Part shown: in pieces, positions 1-7,254 of the stretch
How the letters are laid out: each line of letters opens with the position of its first letter
Numbering within the stretch: position 1 is the stretch's first letter
Assembly: GCA_004557565.1 (NCBI GenBank)
Contig: SFGS01000088.1
Coordinates: 1-7,528 of the forward strand
Length of the DNA: 7,528 nt
Origin: Bacteroidales bacterium
GTDB taxonomy: Bacteria > Bacteroidota > Bacteroidia > Bacteroidales > Muribaculaceae
Direction: 5' to 3'
The notes under the pieces: generated by a model
Databases searched by the model: none
Seen by the model: the letters and a program-made list of their open reading frames with translations, nothing else
Told to the model about the DNA's origin: nothing
Program-made: the position numbers and the translations under genes

Positions 1-852
1 AATGCAGCACCGATTACAATCGACCCTGTGACTATGCACTACGACAATGGTGGGTTGCAACACGGTGCGATGAACATCTTGTACCAAAACACGCCAGCAA
101 CGTTTGGACAGACATTAGCATTTGCTAACTTGATGCAAGGTAAGCGTGGATTGAGTGGTGGTATCTCCGCAATGACAGCGACACAGCAAGACATTGACAA
201 GATGAACGCTTACGCCGCACAAGGTCAAGTAGCTAATCGAGTTCAAGAGTTAATGGGTAGTGGTCTAGGTATGAACGAAGCCCGTTATCAAGCTCTTACA
301 GAGTATGGATTAGCGAACGGCTTAGACCGAATGGCTATCGGTGCAACAATGCCTGAGTACGCTAAGTATGCAGATGAACGTTCTAAACGCGAAATGGATG
401 CAACTGCTGCAGCTGGCGGGTCGTATAATGCTCGTGGGGCGTTCGGCTACACACCGTTGGGCGTAGGTGGTTTCACCGTTAACTCAGATGGCACGATGAA
501 TATGTCTATTGGGGGTCGCACGGTCACCAATGTCCCACTTGAGTATGGATTGTCTAGCGTGTACGGTGCAATCAAAGGTGACGGCTCTGGTTCTTCCAAT
601 GCTGCAACTAGGTTTGTTTCTACGCAGGATAAGCGTTATAAGTACGGTACGGACATTTCTGACAACGCTGTTAAAGTTGAAGAACTTAAAACAGGTAAAG
701 GGTTGAGTAAGCAGAATGGTCTCACGTTAGAAGAACGTATGATTCTCGAAACACACAAAGCGGACGAAGCCATCCGCAGAGAACAAGAGAAAAACAAACT
801 TAAATCTGGCGGTGTGGGTAATACTTCTGGGTTTACCAGTTTCACTTATTAA
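1..852 (+). CDS. Partial virion-associated protein of unknown family (5' end outside window)
   Basis: I do not recognise a family. The frame is open from base 1 (first residues NAAPITIDPV) to the TAA at 850-852, giving 283 visible residues. A GTG at 28 could be read as a start, but no Shine-Dalgarno sequence precedes it and the frame continues upstream, so the true start is probably outside the window. The protein looks soluble: no signal peptide or membrane helix is evident. The first half is Ala/Gln/Met-rich and probably helical, around residues 55-135. The middle is Gly/Ser-rich, with beta-like text such as GYTPLGVGGFTVNSDG. The C-terminal third is charged and helical (EERMILETHKADEAIRREQEKN) and ends in a Gly/Ser/Thr tail. 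It lies 12 nt before the lytic enzyme gene, probably in the same operon. A structural or ejection protein, in the position of a small T7-type internal core protein, is inferred from context only. Confidence 0.85.
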   Translation, partial: NAAPITIDPVTMHYDNGGLQHGAMNILYQNTPATFGQTLAFANLMQGKRGLSGGISAMTATQQDIDKMNAYAAQGQVANRVQELMGSGLGMNEARYQALTEYGLANGLDRMAIGATMPEYAKYADERSKREMDATAAAGGSYNARGAFGYTPLGVGGFTVNSDGTMNMSIGGRTVTNVPLEYGLSSVYGAIKGDGSGSSNAATRFVSTQDKRYKYGTDISDNAVKVEELKTGKGLSKQNGLTLEERMILETHKADEAIRREQEKNKLKSGGVGNTSGFTSFTY

Positions 853-853
853 T

Positions 854-859
854 GAGGAG
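854..859 (+). promoter_or_regulatory. Ribosome binding site of the glucosaminidase gene
   Basis: GAGGAG lies five bases before the ATG at 865, a strong Shine-Dalgarno match at good spacing. It fixes that start. The string GGAGATAAAATG is identical at the 1653 start. Confidence 0.87.
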
Positions 860-864
860 ATAAA

Positions 865-1605
865 ATGGCTACCCCACAAGAAGCATATCTGCAACGAATA
901 ATGCCCCGTGCGGAGCGTATTGCTCAGCAGTTTAACACACACCCATTCTTAATCGCCGCACAGATGGCGATGGAGAATAAGTGGGGGCAGAGTATCTTGA
1001 AGGGCACATTTAATCACGGTAACGTGATGGAACTACGCAAAGACGTGGAGGGTGTGTATGCGATGGATAACGGCAACCGTCGTAAGTTCCGTAAGTTTGC
1101 AAGTGACGATGATTTCTTTAACCACTTAGCGGGTCTGTATGAACGCAAGTATAGTGGTATTCGTGGTATGACGGACCCTTACCAGTACGGACATTACTTG
1201 CATAAGCAAGGTTACGCAGAGAACCCGAATTATGGCAGAGACATGGTGGCGATGTACAACTCAGTTGTACGTCGTATGCCAGGTTATAAGTGGAACGGAA
1301 AAGCCACAATGCCAATACCTCAAGGACCTCAGAATGGAACAATGCAAATGATGCAGGGCGATGTAGAGCAACACCCGCAAGGGCATGGAGTTACTCCAAT
1401 ATCGTCATGGCAACATCAGCCATCTACTACCCCAGAGCAGAGACAACAAGATTTCTTTGCTCAACAACCGTCTGTGGCAGCCGCAGGTGCGGGGAGTATT
1501 GCTACGGCAGATGGGATGAATCCGTTCGGTCAATCATCCAACGCCTACTTACAAGATTACTTCCTTCGTAGAAGTAAACAAAACAATGAATTGTTTCGTA
1601 TTTAG
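865..1605 (+). CDS. Virion-associated N-acetylglucosaminidase, FlgJ/GH73-like
   Basis: This 246-residue protein is a predicted peptidoglycan hydrolase cutting the glycan backbone, most likely carried in the virion to open the cell wall during DNA ejection. Residues about 10-140 follow the FlgJ/GH73 glucosaminidase pattern: PRAERIAQQF, then AAQMAMENKWG, matching the family's AQ.ALESGWG with the likely catalytic acid at Glu37. Next come HGNVMELRKD in the place of the usual NLFGIK segment, KFRKFASDDDFFNHLAGLY matching FR.Y.s..es..Dh..ll, and GYAENPNYGRDM matching GYATDP.YA.KL. The remaining 100 residues are a Gln/Pro/Met-rich, low-complexity tail ending SKQNNELFRI, possibly for packaging or docking. 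There is no signal peptide. The gene starts 12 nt after its upstream neighbour and is followed by a hairpin and the giant ejection-protein gene. An endolysin role is possible, but no holin or spanin is seen nearby. Confidence 0.92.
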   Translation: MATPQEAYLQRIMPRAERIAQQFNTHPFLIAAQMAMENKWGQSILKGTFNHGNVMELRKDVEGVYAMDNGNRRKFRKFASDDDFFNHLAGLYERKYSGIRGMTDPYQYGHYLHKQGYAENPNYGRDMVAMYNSVVRRMPGYKWNGKATMPIPQGPQNGTMQMMQGDVEQHPQGHGVTPISSWQHQPSTTPEQRQQDFFAQQPSVAAAGAGSIATADGMNPFGQSSNAYLQDYFLRRSKQNNELFRI

Positions 1606-1614
1606 AGTTATACT

Positions 1615-1643
1615 AGGGTCGCTTAACAGTGACCCTTTTTATT
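1615..1643 (+). terminator. Rho-independent terminator-like hairpin between virion genes
   Basis: An 8-bp stem (AGGGTCGC at 1615-1622 with GTGACCCT at 1629-1636, one G-T wobble) closes the 6-nt loop TTAACA and is followed by five Ts at 1636-1640. It sits ten bases after the glucosaminidase stop and ends just before the next gene's ribosome binding site. It probably terminates or attenuates partially, setting the ratio of upstream to downstream virion proteins. An RNA-processing site is an alternative. Confidence 0.72.
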
Positions 1644-1647
1644 GGAG
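1644..1647 (+). promoter_or_regulatory. Ribosome binding site deciding the 1653 start
   Basis: GGAG lies five bases before ATG 1653. A longer in-frame reading from GTG 1629 is rejected because that codon lies in the 3' arm of the terminator hairpin and has no ribosome binding site. The surrounding string GGAGATAAAATG repeats that of the 865 start. Confidence 0.85.
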
Positions 1648-1652
1648 ATAAA

Positions 1653-4226
1653 ATGACAACATCAGCATTTGCTGGGCAGGGTATGAAACGGCTCGTTGAC
1701 GACAGCCTAGCCCAATACGAAGCCCAAAACCAACAGAAAATCGCTATTCTTCAAGAACGTCGACGTTTACAGGAAGAAGAATTGCGTCGCCAACAAGAAG
1801 CCGCCGCAGTACAACAGGCTCAGATTGCTTCGCAAGTAGCGGACGAGACTGGACAACCAGTGGCTCCAGCTAACCCAATGCTAGACCCTAATGGCAACTT
1901 TGCCAAATACCTTAACGCAAAAGGCGTTACGCTAGAAGACTACCTAACAAAAATACCTTCTATTCAGCGTGAGCGTGAATTTGTCACACCGTATTTGGAA
2001 GAAATGTGGGTTAAACAAAACTTACCACGAGCGGTGCTACAGGGTGTAACAGGCTCTAAGTTAGAGCGAGCACGTGAGGAGTATCTTCGCACAGGTCGTG
2101 CGATGGCGGGAGCAGATTTCTTAGACAGTCAAGCTGAAGTAGGACTTACAGAGCGTGTCGGGTCGTTGGCTAATGCCGCAGGGCGTGGGCTGGTCGGACT
2201 AGTAGATAGTGCGAGTGGTCTAATTAAGACCGTAGCGGGCGACGATAACATTGTATCTCGTGGGCTAGACGCGGGAGTTAAAGGTGCGAACGAAGTTTTA
2301 AAAGGCATGAACAATGCGGAACAACAAGAGTTGGTAGACTACTTCAAGTCTTTAGTGCGTAAAGGCGAAGTGGCTAAAATGGCAAAACTTGCCGCAGATT
2401 ACCCTTCACTTTTTGCCGACCAGCTAGCAGAACAAATGGTTCCGTTAGGTGCCTTCGCAAAAGGAGCGACTGCTCTTTCTAAAGTGACAGGACTTGCAAA
2501 AGCAGGTGATAAATTAGCTGAGTCGGGCAGAGTTGGTAAGTTCTTAGCCAATAATGCGAAGATTGCCGCATACTCAGGCTATCAAATGTCTGGTGGCATG
2601 GCTCAAGAGTTGTCAGCAGCGGGTATCGACCCTAACTCTGAGGGCGGCATCATGGCGGTGGGTCTAGCAGGTCTAGGCGGTGCAGCTGTATCTGCCTTTA
2701 CTCCGCATAACTTAGAGAAGACAATCCTACGCAATTTCATGGGTCGTGGGTTACCAGAGAACACATCGAAAGTTTTAGCGAAAGAAACGCTTGAGAAACT
2801 GTCGGCAGGCGGACTATTTAAAACCCCTACACGTTATGGCATGGGTCTTGCTAAGAACGTTAGTAAAGGTGCGTTGGGCGAAGGTGCAGAAGAAGGCATG
2901 CATTCTGGCTTGGAAGGTTATGCTCGTCAGATGGTCAACCAAGACGGCACATGGCGTGATTTGTCTACTAGACCATGGACAGAAGCTGACTCTAATGCCG
3001 TGGCTACAAGAGCTACAACAGGTGCTGTGCTAGGTGCAGGGTTGGGCGGTGCAGCTAAAGGTGCTTCTAATGTTCTTAGCCGATATGGTGACAACGAACG
3101 CTCACGCTTAGTGAATGACAACAAGTTCTACGCTAGCCAAGCTGAACAGGGAGTTTATGCCGCACCTAACACAGATGTCGACAGCATGACACCTGCTGAA
3201 CGTGCATTATTCGACCGAGCAGAGCAAGTGCGTACTGAGAAAGCGGAAGCAGAAGCGGAAGCAGTCCGAGTCCAAGAGGAAGAAACCAGAGCCCGTGAAG
3301 AAGCCGCTCGTATCAAAGAGGAAGAAAACCGTGCTAATGCTGAAATTGAAAGCAAGTATGGTGAATTCAGTAAGACAGCAAAAGGTGACAGAGCAACAAC
3401 CACATCTGCACAAGCTGTGCCGACAGAAGTTAGTGCTATTCTTGAAGAAATTATGGCGAATAACACGACAGGCGTTCCAGGTGTACCGCAAGATTTAGCA
3501 CAGGCACAGGCGGAGCTTAACGCTATTACCGACCCTGTGGCGAAATCTTCTAAACTGACGGAATGGGCGACAGCGACTGCGAATGAAAATGCTAAAGTCC
3601 GCATTGCCGATTTAACCAAGAAATTGGTGGATGGGTATAGTTTCAACCCAGACGGTACGTATACCAATACCACAGCCCAGACAGATGTAGATAACATTAT
3701 GAGCACTGCTGTGCAGAAGATGACTGGTACAGTTTCGCAAGATTTACAAGGCGATTTGACTAACATCAGAACGTCTAATCCAGAGATGGCTCCGTTAGTT
3801 GATGCGTACAAGTCTGCTATGAGTGATGGGTATTACAACACCGCAAAAGAAATTGCCGACAAGTTCAATGCAACAGTGGATAAGTGGGTGAGAAAAAATC
3901 CTCCGCCTAAACAGAGTGTTGACAAGACAGTTAACGACTCACGCCGTAATAACGCTCAAACCATCGGGACAATCGTGCAAGCTATGCACGGTGCAAAACA
4001 CTGGAGTAACAAAAATGTCCGTACAGCGTATAAGGAAGACCCTATCGCGTTTGTCGACGAGCTGATGGATACAGTTGCTGGAGCACCACTCCAAGCTCTT
4101 AAACCAGAAGAAGTGCGAGCGATTAACACGGAGTTGGACAACCTTAAAACTGCGTGGGAGAGTAACACAGCCTATGACTTAAAACTAACCCCTGAACTTA
4201 TCGAGCGATTGACTCAGGTAAAGTAA
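1653..4226 (+). CDS. Large ejection/internal virion protein, N-terminal part (coiled coil, membrane-compatible segments)
   Basis: This 857-residue frame ends at TAA 4224-4226. Residues about 18-65 are a Gln/Glu/Arg-rich coiled coil (LQERRRLQEEELRRQQEA). Residues about 70-320 are helical, with Gly/Ala-rich stretches such as VGSLANAAGRGLVGLVDSAS. Two Gly/Ala-rich hydrophobic segments follow: about 330-350 (MAVGLAGLGGAAVSAF) and about 450-470 (TGAVLGAGLGGAAKGA). Between them is GALGEGAEEGMHSGLEGYARQ, a type of segment often seen in giant phage ejection and polyvalent proteins. Residues about 515-572 form a second, highly charged coiled coil (EAEAEAVRVQEEETRAREEA), and the rest is helical. No catalytic motif is recognised. 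It probably leaves the capsid at infection and takes part in an envelope-spanning conduit. The frame just downstream, one base back, looks like the direct continuation of this protein (see the 4280-7060 entry), so the stop may be bypassed or may reflect a lost base. Confidence 0.9.
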   Translation: MTTSAFAGQGMKRLVDDSLAQYEAQNQQKIAILQERRRLQEEELRRQQEAAAVQQAQIASQVADETGQPVAPANPMLDPNGNFAKYLNAKGVTLEDYLTKIPSIQREREFVTPYLEEMWVKQNLPRAVLQGVTGSKLERAREEYLRTGRAMAGADFLDSQAEVGLTERVGSLANAAGRGLVGLVDSASGLIKTVAGDDNIVSRGLDAGVKGANEVLKGMNNAEQQELVDYFKSLVRKGEVAKMAKLAADYPSLFADQLAEQMVPLGAFAKGATALSKVTGLAKAGDKLAESGRVGKFLANNAKIAAYSGYQMSGGMAQELSAAGIDPNSEGGIMAVGLAGLGGAAVSAFTPHNLEKTILRNFMGRGLPENTSKVLAKETLEKLSAGGLFKTPTRYGMGLAKNVSKGALGEGAEEGMHSGLEGYARQMVNQDGTWRDLSTRPWTEADSNAVATRATTGAVLGAGLGGAAKGASNVLSRYGDNERSRLVNDNKFYASQAEQGVYAAPNTDVDSMTPAERALFDRAEQVRTEKAEAEAEAVRVQEEETRAREEAARIKEEENRANAEIESKYGEFSKTAKGDRATTTSAQAVPTEVSAILEEIMANNTTGVPGVPQDLAQAQAELNAITDPVAKSSKLTEWATATANENAKVRIADLTKKLVDGYSFNPDGTYTNTTAQTDVDNIMSTAVQKMTGTVSQDLQGDLTNIRTSNPEMAPLVDAYKSAMSDGYYNTAKEIADKFNATVDKWVRKNPPPKQSVDKTVNDSRRNNAQTIGTIVQAMHGAKHWSNKNVRTAYKEDPIAFVDELMDTVAGAPLQALKPEEVRAINTELDNLKTAWESNTAYDLKLTPELIERLTQVK
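3241..3264 (+). repeat. Two perfect tandem copies of a 12-bp unit in the coiled coil
   Basis: AAGCGGAAGCAG occurs twice without interruption, encoding an alternating Ala-Glu run in the second coiled coil of the large virion protein. The unit is a multiple of three, so copy-number change would lengthen or shorten the helix without shifting the frame. Confidence 0.8.
4217..4226 (+). other. Candidate -1 frameshift point or one-base loss (A AAG TAA)
   Basis: The frame ending at TAA 4224 and the frame continuing to 7060 overlap in open reading from 4196 to 4226. At A-AAG-TAA, a lysine tRNA on AAG (4221-4223), paused at the stop, could slip back one base onto AAA (4220-4222). Translation would continue VKGGSG. 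The site is not a canonical X XXY YYZ heptamer, because the preceding codon GTA would re-pair poorly. One missing A in the run at 4220-4222 gives exactly the same protein (QVKVKGGSG), so recoding and sequence error cannot be told apart from the sequence alone. Confidence 0.45.
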
Positions 4227-4245
4227 AAGGGGGTTCAGGAGTTAC

Positions 4246-4276
4246 GCCTAAACCGAAAACACCAAAAGGTTTAGGC
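4246..4276 (+). repeat. Perfect 9-bp inverted repeat (hairpin) after the 4226 stop
   Basis: GCCTAAACC (4246-4254) and GGTTTAGGC (4268-4276) are exact reverse complements around a 13-nt, A-rich loop. No T-run follows, so it is not an intrinsic terminator. It starts about 20 nt after the stop, further than the usual 5-9 nt spacer of a -1 frameshift stimulator, and ends three bases before GTG 4280, so it could also hide that start. Confidence 0.65.
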
Positions 4277-4279
4277 TTC

Positions 4280-7060
4280 GTGAATCCCGAAATTGGTTTT
4301 ATCGAAGTTATTTCTGGTGGTACGGCAGACATCAATGCATTGGGCGGTCGTAGCCATCTGTCTACTCAGTTGCGTCAATCTCTGCAAAGATGGGCGAGCA
4401 ACTGGTATGCGTCAGGCTGGCAGGGTATTAAGGATTGGGAAGGTGTTTATCACTCGCTAAGAGAGAAACACGGTGATTTGATTGAACGCATGTTACGCCA
4501 AGAACTTGAGTTGGTCGGTGTTGCAAAACCAAATGCTAAAACCCTAGCAGATGCGGTAGAAAATCAGATGACTGTCGGTAAAATCTTGATTGACCTAGAC
4601 CATTACATTGCGACGGCAGAAGTAATCAACGACCCGCAAGCAGTTCATTCTGTGGCAATGGCGAGATTATTGCGTGAGTATATTGCTGACGAAATTAAAA
4701 TCTACCAAGCGTCACAAAAAACCGTCGCTGATGGCAACAAGAACATTGTAAAAGACTTGAGAACTGACTTCTCTAGTATGCGTGACGGTGCTCAGTGGGA
4801 GCGTTTCATCGACAGCCATAACTCGTTGTCTCGTACAATGCGAGCAATCGCTTCGACGTATGAAGAAGGTACATTCCAGCGTAAAGTTGCGGATTTCCTA
4901 GCTCAACACGCTAGAGCTAATGACATCTATATCCATACTCGTGGTAAGCGAGAAATGAAAGATGCGGCAGGGTGGTATATCTTCAACAATGGCACGATTG
5001 AGATTCGTCGAGGTATGCCAGTAGATTCGTTGTTCAAGATCATCATGCACGAGGCTACGCACGTTTATACATCACGCATTACGATTCGTTATAAGAACTG
5101 GCTTAGCGAGAAACATCAAAATCCAAAAGCATTGGCTAAAGATTTTGGCTTATCAGAGAGTGAAGTGCGTTTCTTGCAACATGCCGAGAAAATTCTTGGT
5201 GTTGTGCGAAACAAACCTGCTAACCCGATTGGCAAGTTCCGTAAAATAGCTGGTGGACCGAACAATGTTCCGTACGGTGCGTCGTTCCACAAGAACAGTA
5301 GTGTAGACTTAGCAGAGTTCTTCGCTGAGTTGTACAGCAACGATACGTTCAGAATGTGGGTAGAAGAAGAAATCTCTAACTCAAATCGTATCAGCAAGAA
5401 AAAAGCTCGTACGTGGTTAAAAGACCTTGTTAAGAGTTTCTTTGACTTGTTCGGTATCGAGACAGGCGACAGACCATTAGAGCAATTCTTGGACCACGGG
5501 TTTAAACTGTGGGACCGTGCGGCATGGGTGACAAGAAGTGCCCCTGTCAATAAGTTACGCCGAGCAGGTGCAATGGACGACATGAAAGACGCTCGTACCC
5601 GTGCGGAAGAAGACTTCGAGTATGGCGTGCGTTATTACACGTTCAAGACTCGTAAAGCGTGGGGTTCTCCAGAGTTAAGCGGTTCAGCTCGTTTCGACGA
5701 AGAATTGAACGCATGGGAAATCCAGTACGCTGACGCTCAAGGACAGGTACAAACTGTATCAGACTTGACAATCGACGAAGTGATGGACGTTGCTTTAGCT
5801 AACGATATGGAAGTTTATAGCCGTAGCACACTAGATGGACAGAGCCATTATCTGACTGAACAGATTCAGAAGCTACGCATGGTAAACCCACGTCTAGCAG
5901 GTGCGATTGAACGCTTGCGTTTCTTCTTGATGAACTTCATGTCAGAAGCGAAAGTGAACAATGCGGTAGGACACATTTACGAGTGGGCGTTGAACTTTGA
6001 ACACTACGCTATGAACCGTGATGCATTGCACATCTGGATTGACCGTGCATTACGTGCGGCGGGTAAGAGCCCAGAGAACGCTCAGCGTATTATCAACGAC
6101 ATTCAGGCTAAGACAGTCACATTTATGAACGAGCGTGGGTTAGACCAACAGTCTTTCTACGACCATAAAATCGCAATCACAGAGATGGCGAAGCAGTACG
6201 GTGTAACGTTAGAAGAACTCAATGATATGGTCTACGCATTAACAGCGAAGCACCGTAAAGAACTGTTCGACAAAGAACCTGGTGAAATTAACCCTTACAC
6301 TGGTAAGCCAGTCCGTGACGGGTCGCTCGTTTCAGGTTTTGAATGGACAGATGCTAACGGTAAGAAAGTTAAGGATGACGACGGTTCTAAATACCTAGGT
6401 CAGCTAACCCCTGACAAGATTAAGTTTACCCAGTTGTTAGAACAAAAATGGATTGAGCAGAACAACGCTCTACTTGATTTAGAGTTGCAAGCAGGGGCAA
6501 TTTCACGCTCGCAGTATGAAGCTCAGTATGGCTTGTTCTACGCTCCGTTGCGTAACGTAGATGACCAAGCGTCAGCGTTCTACAAACGAGCATTAGGTCG
6601 TACAACACGAGCGAAAGACCCAGCGACTAACTACTACAACTTTGCTCAAGCTCGTGCTAACTATGCTCAGCACCAGTTGAAAAATAAAGCGTTGTTGCGT
6701 GTAGCACTGACAGAGAATGTGCAGAGCATTATCGAGGTGAACCAAGTCCACTTCGTACAGGCTGGCGATGCGTTGAAAAAATCATGGCGTGGAGCTAACT
6801 TACAAGACCCAGCAGTGATGACTGTGTGGGACGGTGACAAACAGTATGTAATGCGAATTACAGACGAGAATATCGCTAACATCATCAGACGAGCTGACGC
6901 ACGACAAGTGACACCGTTCTGGAATACGTTGTCTAACGTTACTCGTTGGTTGTCAACCGTACGTACGCGTTCAGAGATATGGGCGGAATGTCGCTTACTG
7001 ATGCACAGGCAAGAGAAATCTCTATGCGAATTCCTGCTCGTGCGATGGAAGCGGGTATGA
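4280..7060 (+). CDS. Giant ejection/polyvalent protein, continuation: zinc metallopeptidase plus LPD38-like region
   Basis: The 926-residue frame is counted from GTG 4280, but it is open back to 4196 without a start codon. Those extra residues form a natural linker (GGSGVTPKPKTPKGLGF) into VNPEIGFIEV, so this is probably the second part of the upstream virion protein rather than a separate gene. Any ribosome site before GTG would lie in a hairpin. Residues about 1-230 are helical. Residues about 231-365 hold a gluzincin metallopeptidase: HEATH at 257-261 (two zinc-binding His and the catalytic Glu) and DLAEFFAELYSND, with Glu346 the likely third ligand. Residues from about 750 resemble LPD38: FYAPLRNVDD (Y754), then ALGRTTRAKDPATNY, QLKNKALLRVALTEN, and VTRWLSTVRT at 887-896. 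After 896 the residues look out of frame and the better continuation is one base back. The peptidase may process virion or host proteins during ejection. Confidence 0.85.
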   Translation: MNPEIGFIEVISGGTADINALGGRSHLSTQLRQSLQRWASNWYASGWQGIKDWEGVYHSLREKHGDLIERMLRQELELVGVAKPNAKTLADAVENQMTVGKILIDLDHYIATAEVINDPQAVHSVAMARLLREYIADEIKIYQASQKTVADGNKNIVKDLRTDFSSMRDGAQWERFIDSHNSLSRTMRAIASTYEEGTFQRKVADFLAQHARANDIYIHTRGKREMKDAAGWYIFNNGTIEIRRGMPVDSLFKIIMHEATHVYTSRITIRYKNWLSEKHQNPKALAKDFGLSESEVRFLQHAEKILGVVRNKPANPIGKFRKIAGGPNNVPYGASFHKNSSVDLAEFFAELYSNDTFRMWVEEEISNSNRISKKKARTWLKDLVKSFFDLFGIETGDRPLEQFLDHGFKLWDRAAWVTRSAPVNKLRRAGAMDDMKDARTRAEEDFEYGVRYYTFKTRKAWGSPELSGSARFDEELNAWEIQYADAQGQVQTVSDLTIDEVMDVALANDMEVYSRSTLDGQSHYLTEQIQKLRMVNPRLAGAIERLRFFLMNFMSEAKVNNAVGHIYEWALNFEHYAMNRDALHIWIDRALRAAGKSPENAQRIINDIQAKTVTFMNERGLDQQSFYDHKIAITEMAKQYGVTLEELNDMVYALTAKHRKELFDKEPGEINPYTGKPVRDGSLVSGFEWTDANGKKVKDDDGSKYLGQLTPDKIKFTQLLEQKWIEQNNALLDLELQAGAISRSQYEAQYGLFYAPLRNVDDQASAFYKRALGRTTRAKDPATNYYNFAQARANYAQHQLKNKALLRVALTENVQSIIEVNQVHFVQAGDALKKSWRGANLQDPAVMTVWDGDKQYVMRITDENIANIIRRADARQVTPFWNTLSNVTRWLSTVRTRSEIWAECRLLMHRQEKSLCEFLLVRWKRV

Positions 7061-7254
7061 GTATCTTAAAAGGCAAAGCAACTGGCGTGAGAAGCTGGGA
7101 ATACGATGTGTTCAAGCGAGCAGGTGGTGGCATTACGATGAACGCCCGCTTCGACTTCGAGCAAGCGAACGACTGGTTAAAACAAGAGTTGCGTATAGCA
7201 GAAGATGGCACTACCAAGCGAATCGGTACGGCGAAGTGCGTACTGCGGCAGTGA
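6937..7254 (+). pseudogene. LPD38-like continuation fragment in a second -1 frame
   Basis: This frame is open from 6937. Its text from about 6964 (YAFRDMGGMSLTDAQARE, then VFKRAGGGITMN) fits the middle of an LPD38-like region, whose members usually carry an Arg-Asp pair and later a Gly-Gly near this spacing. A separate gene is unlikely: the first start codon is TTG 6946, there is no Shine-Dalgarno sequence, and the frame overlaps the preceding frame's conserved end. It therefore continues the 4280-7060 protein after a -1 change. From memory of the family, roughly ten residues with an N-P-x-F type motif should separate RWLSTVRT from AFRDM. They are absent here, suggesting a small deletion of 1+3n bases rather than a single-base slip. 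The reading degenerates near 7222 (RIGTAKCVLRQ) before TGA 7252-7254. Confidence 0.6.

Noticed and set aside
28..30. GTG 28 as the true start of the first gene
   Set aside because: There is no Shine-Dalgarno sequence, and the frame is open with protein-like text back to base 1. A start outside the window is more likely.
1591..1618. Possible promoter: TATACT (1609-1614) with TTGTTT (1591-1596), or a T7-like site ending CTAGGG
   Set aside because: The spacing between the two boxes is only 12 nt, and the match to single-subunit RNA polymerase promoters is weak. A transcript starting here would run straight into the terminator-like hairpin.
1629..1652. Eight-codon extension of the large virion gene from GTG 1629
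   Set aside because: The GTG lies in the 3' arm of the terminator hairpin and has no ribosome site, while ATG 1653 has GGAG five bases upstream.
3155..3811. A 218-codon open frame on the minus strand
   Set aside because: It lies antisense to the charged coiled coil of the large virion protein. Its Ser/Ala/Val-rich text mirrors that repeat-like composition, it has no ribosome site, and it runs against a fully co-directional operon.
4246..4276. Hairpin as an intrinsic terminator of the 4226 stop
   Set aside because: No T-run follows, and the 3' arm reads directly into coding sequence that appears to belong to the same protein.
5116..5583. A 155-codon open frame on the minus strand
   Set aside because: It is antisense to the metallopeptidase region, where the + strand protein shows clear motifs. 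There is no ribosome site or recognisable protein pattern.
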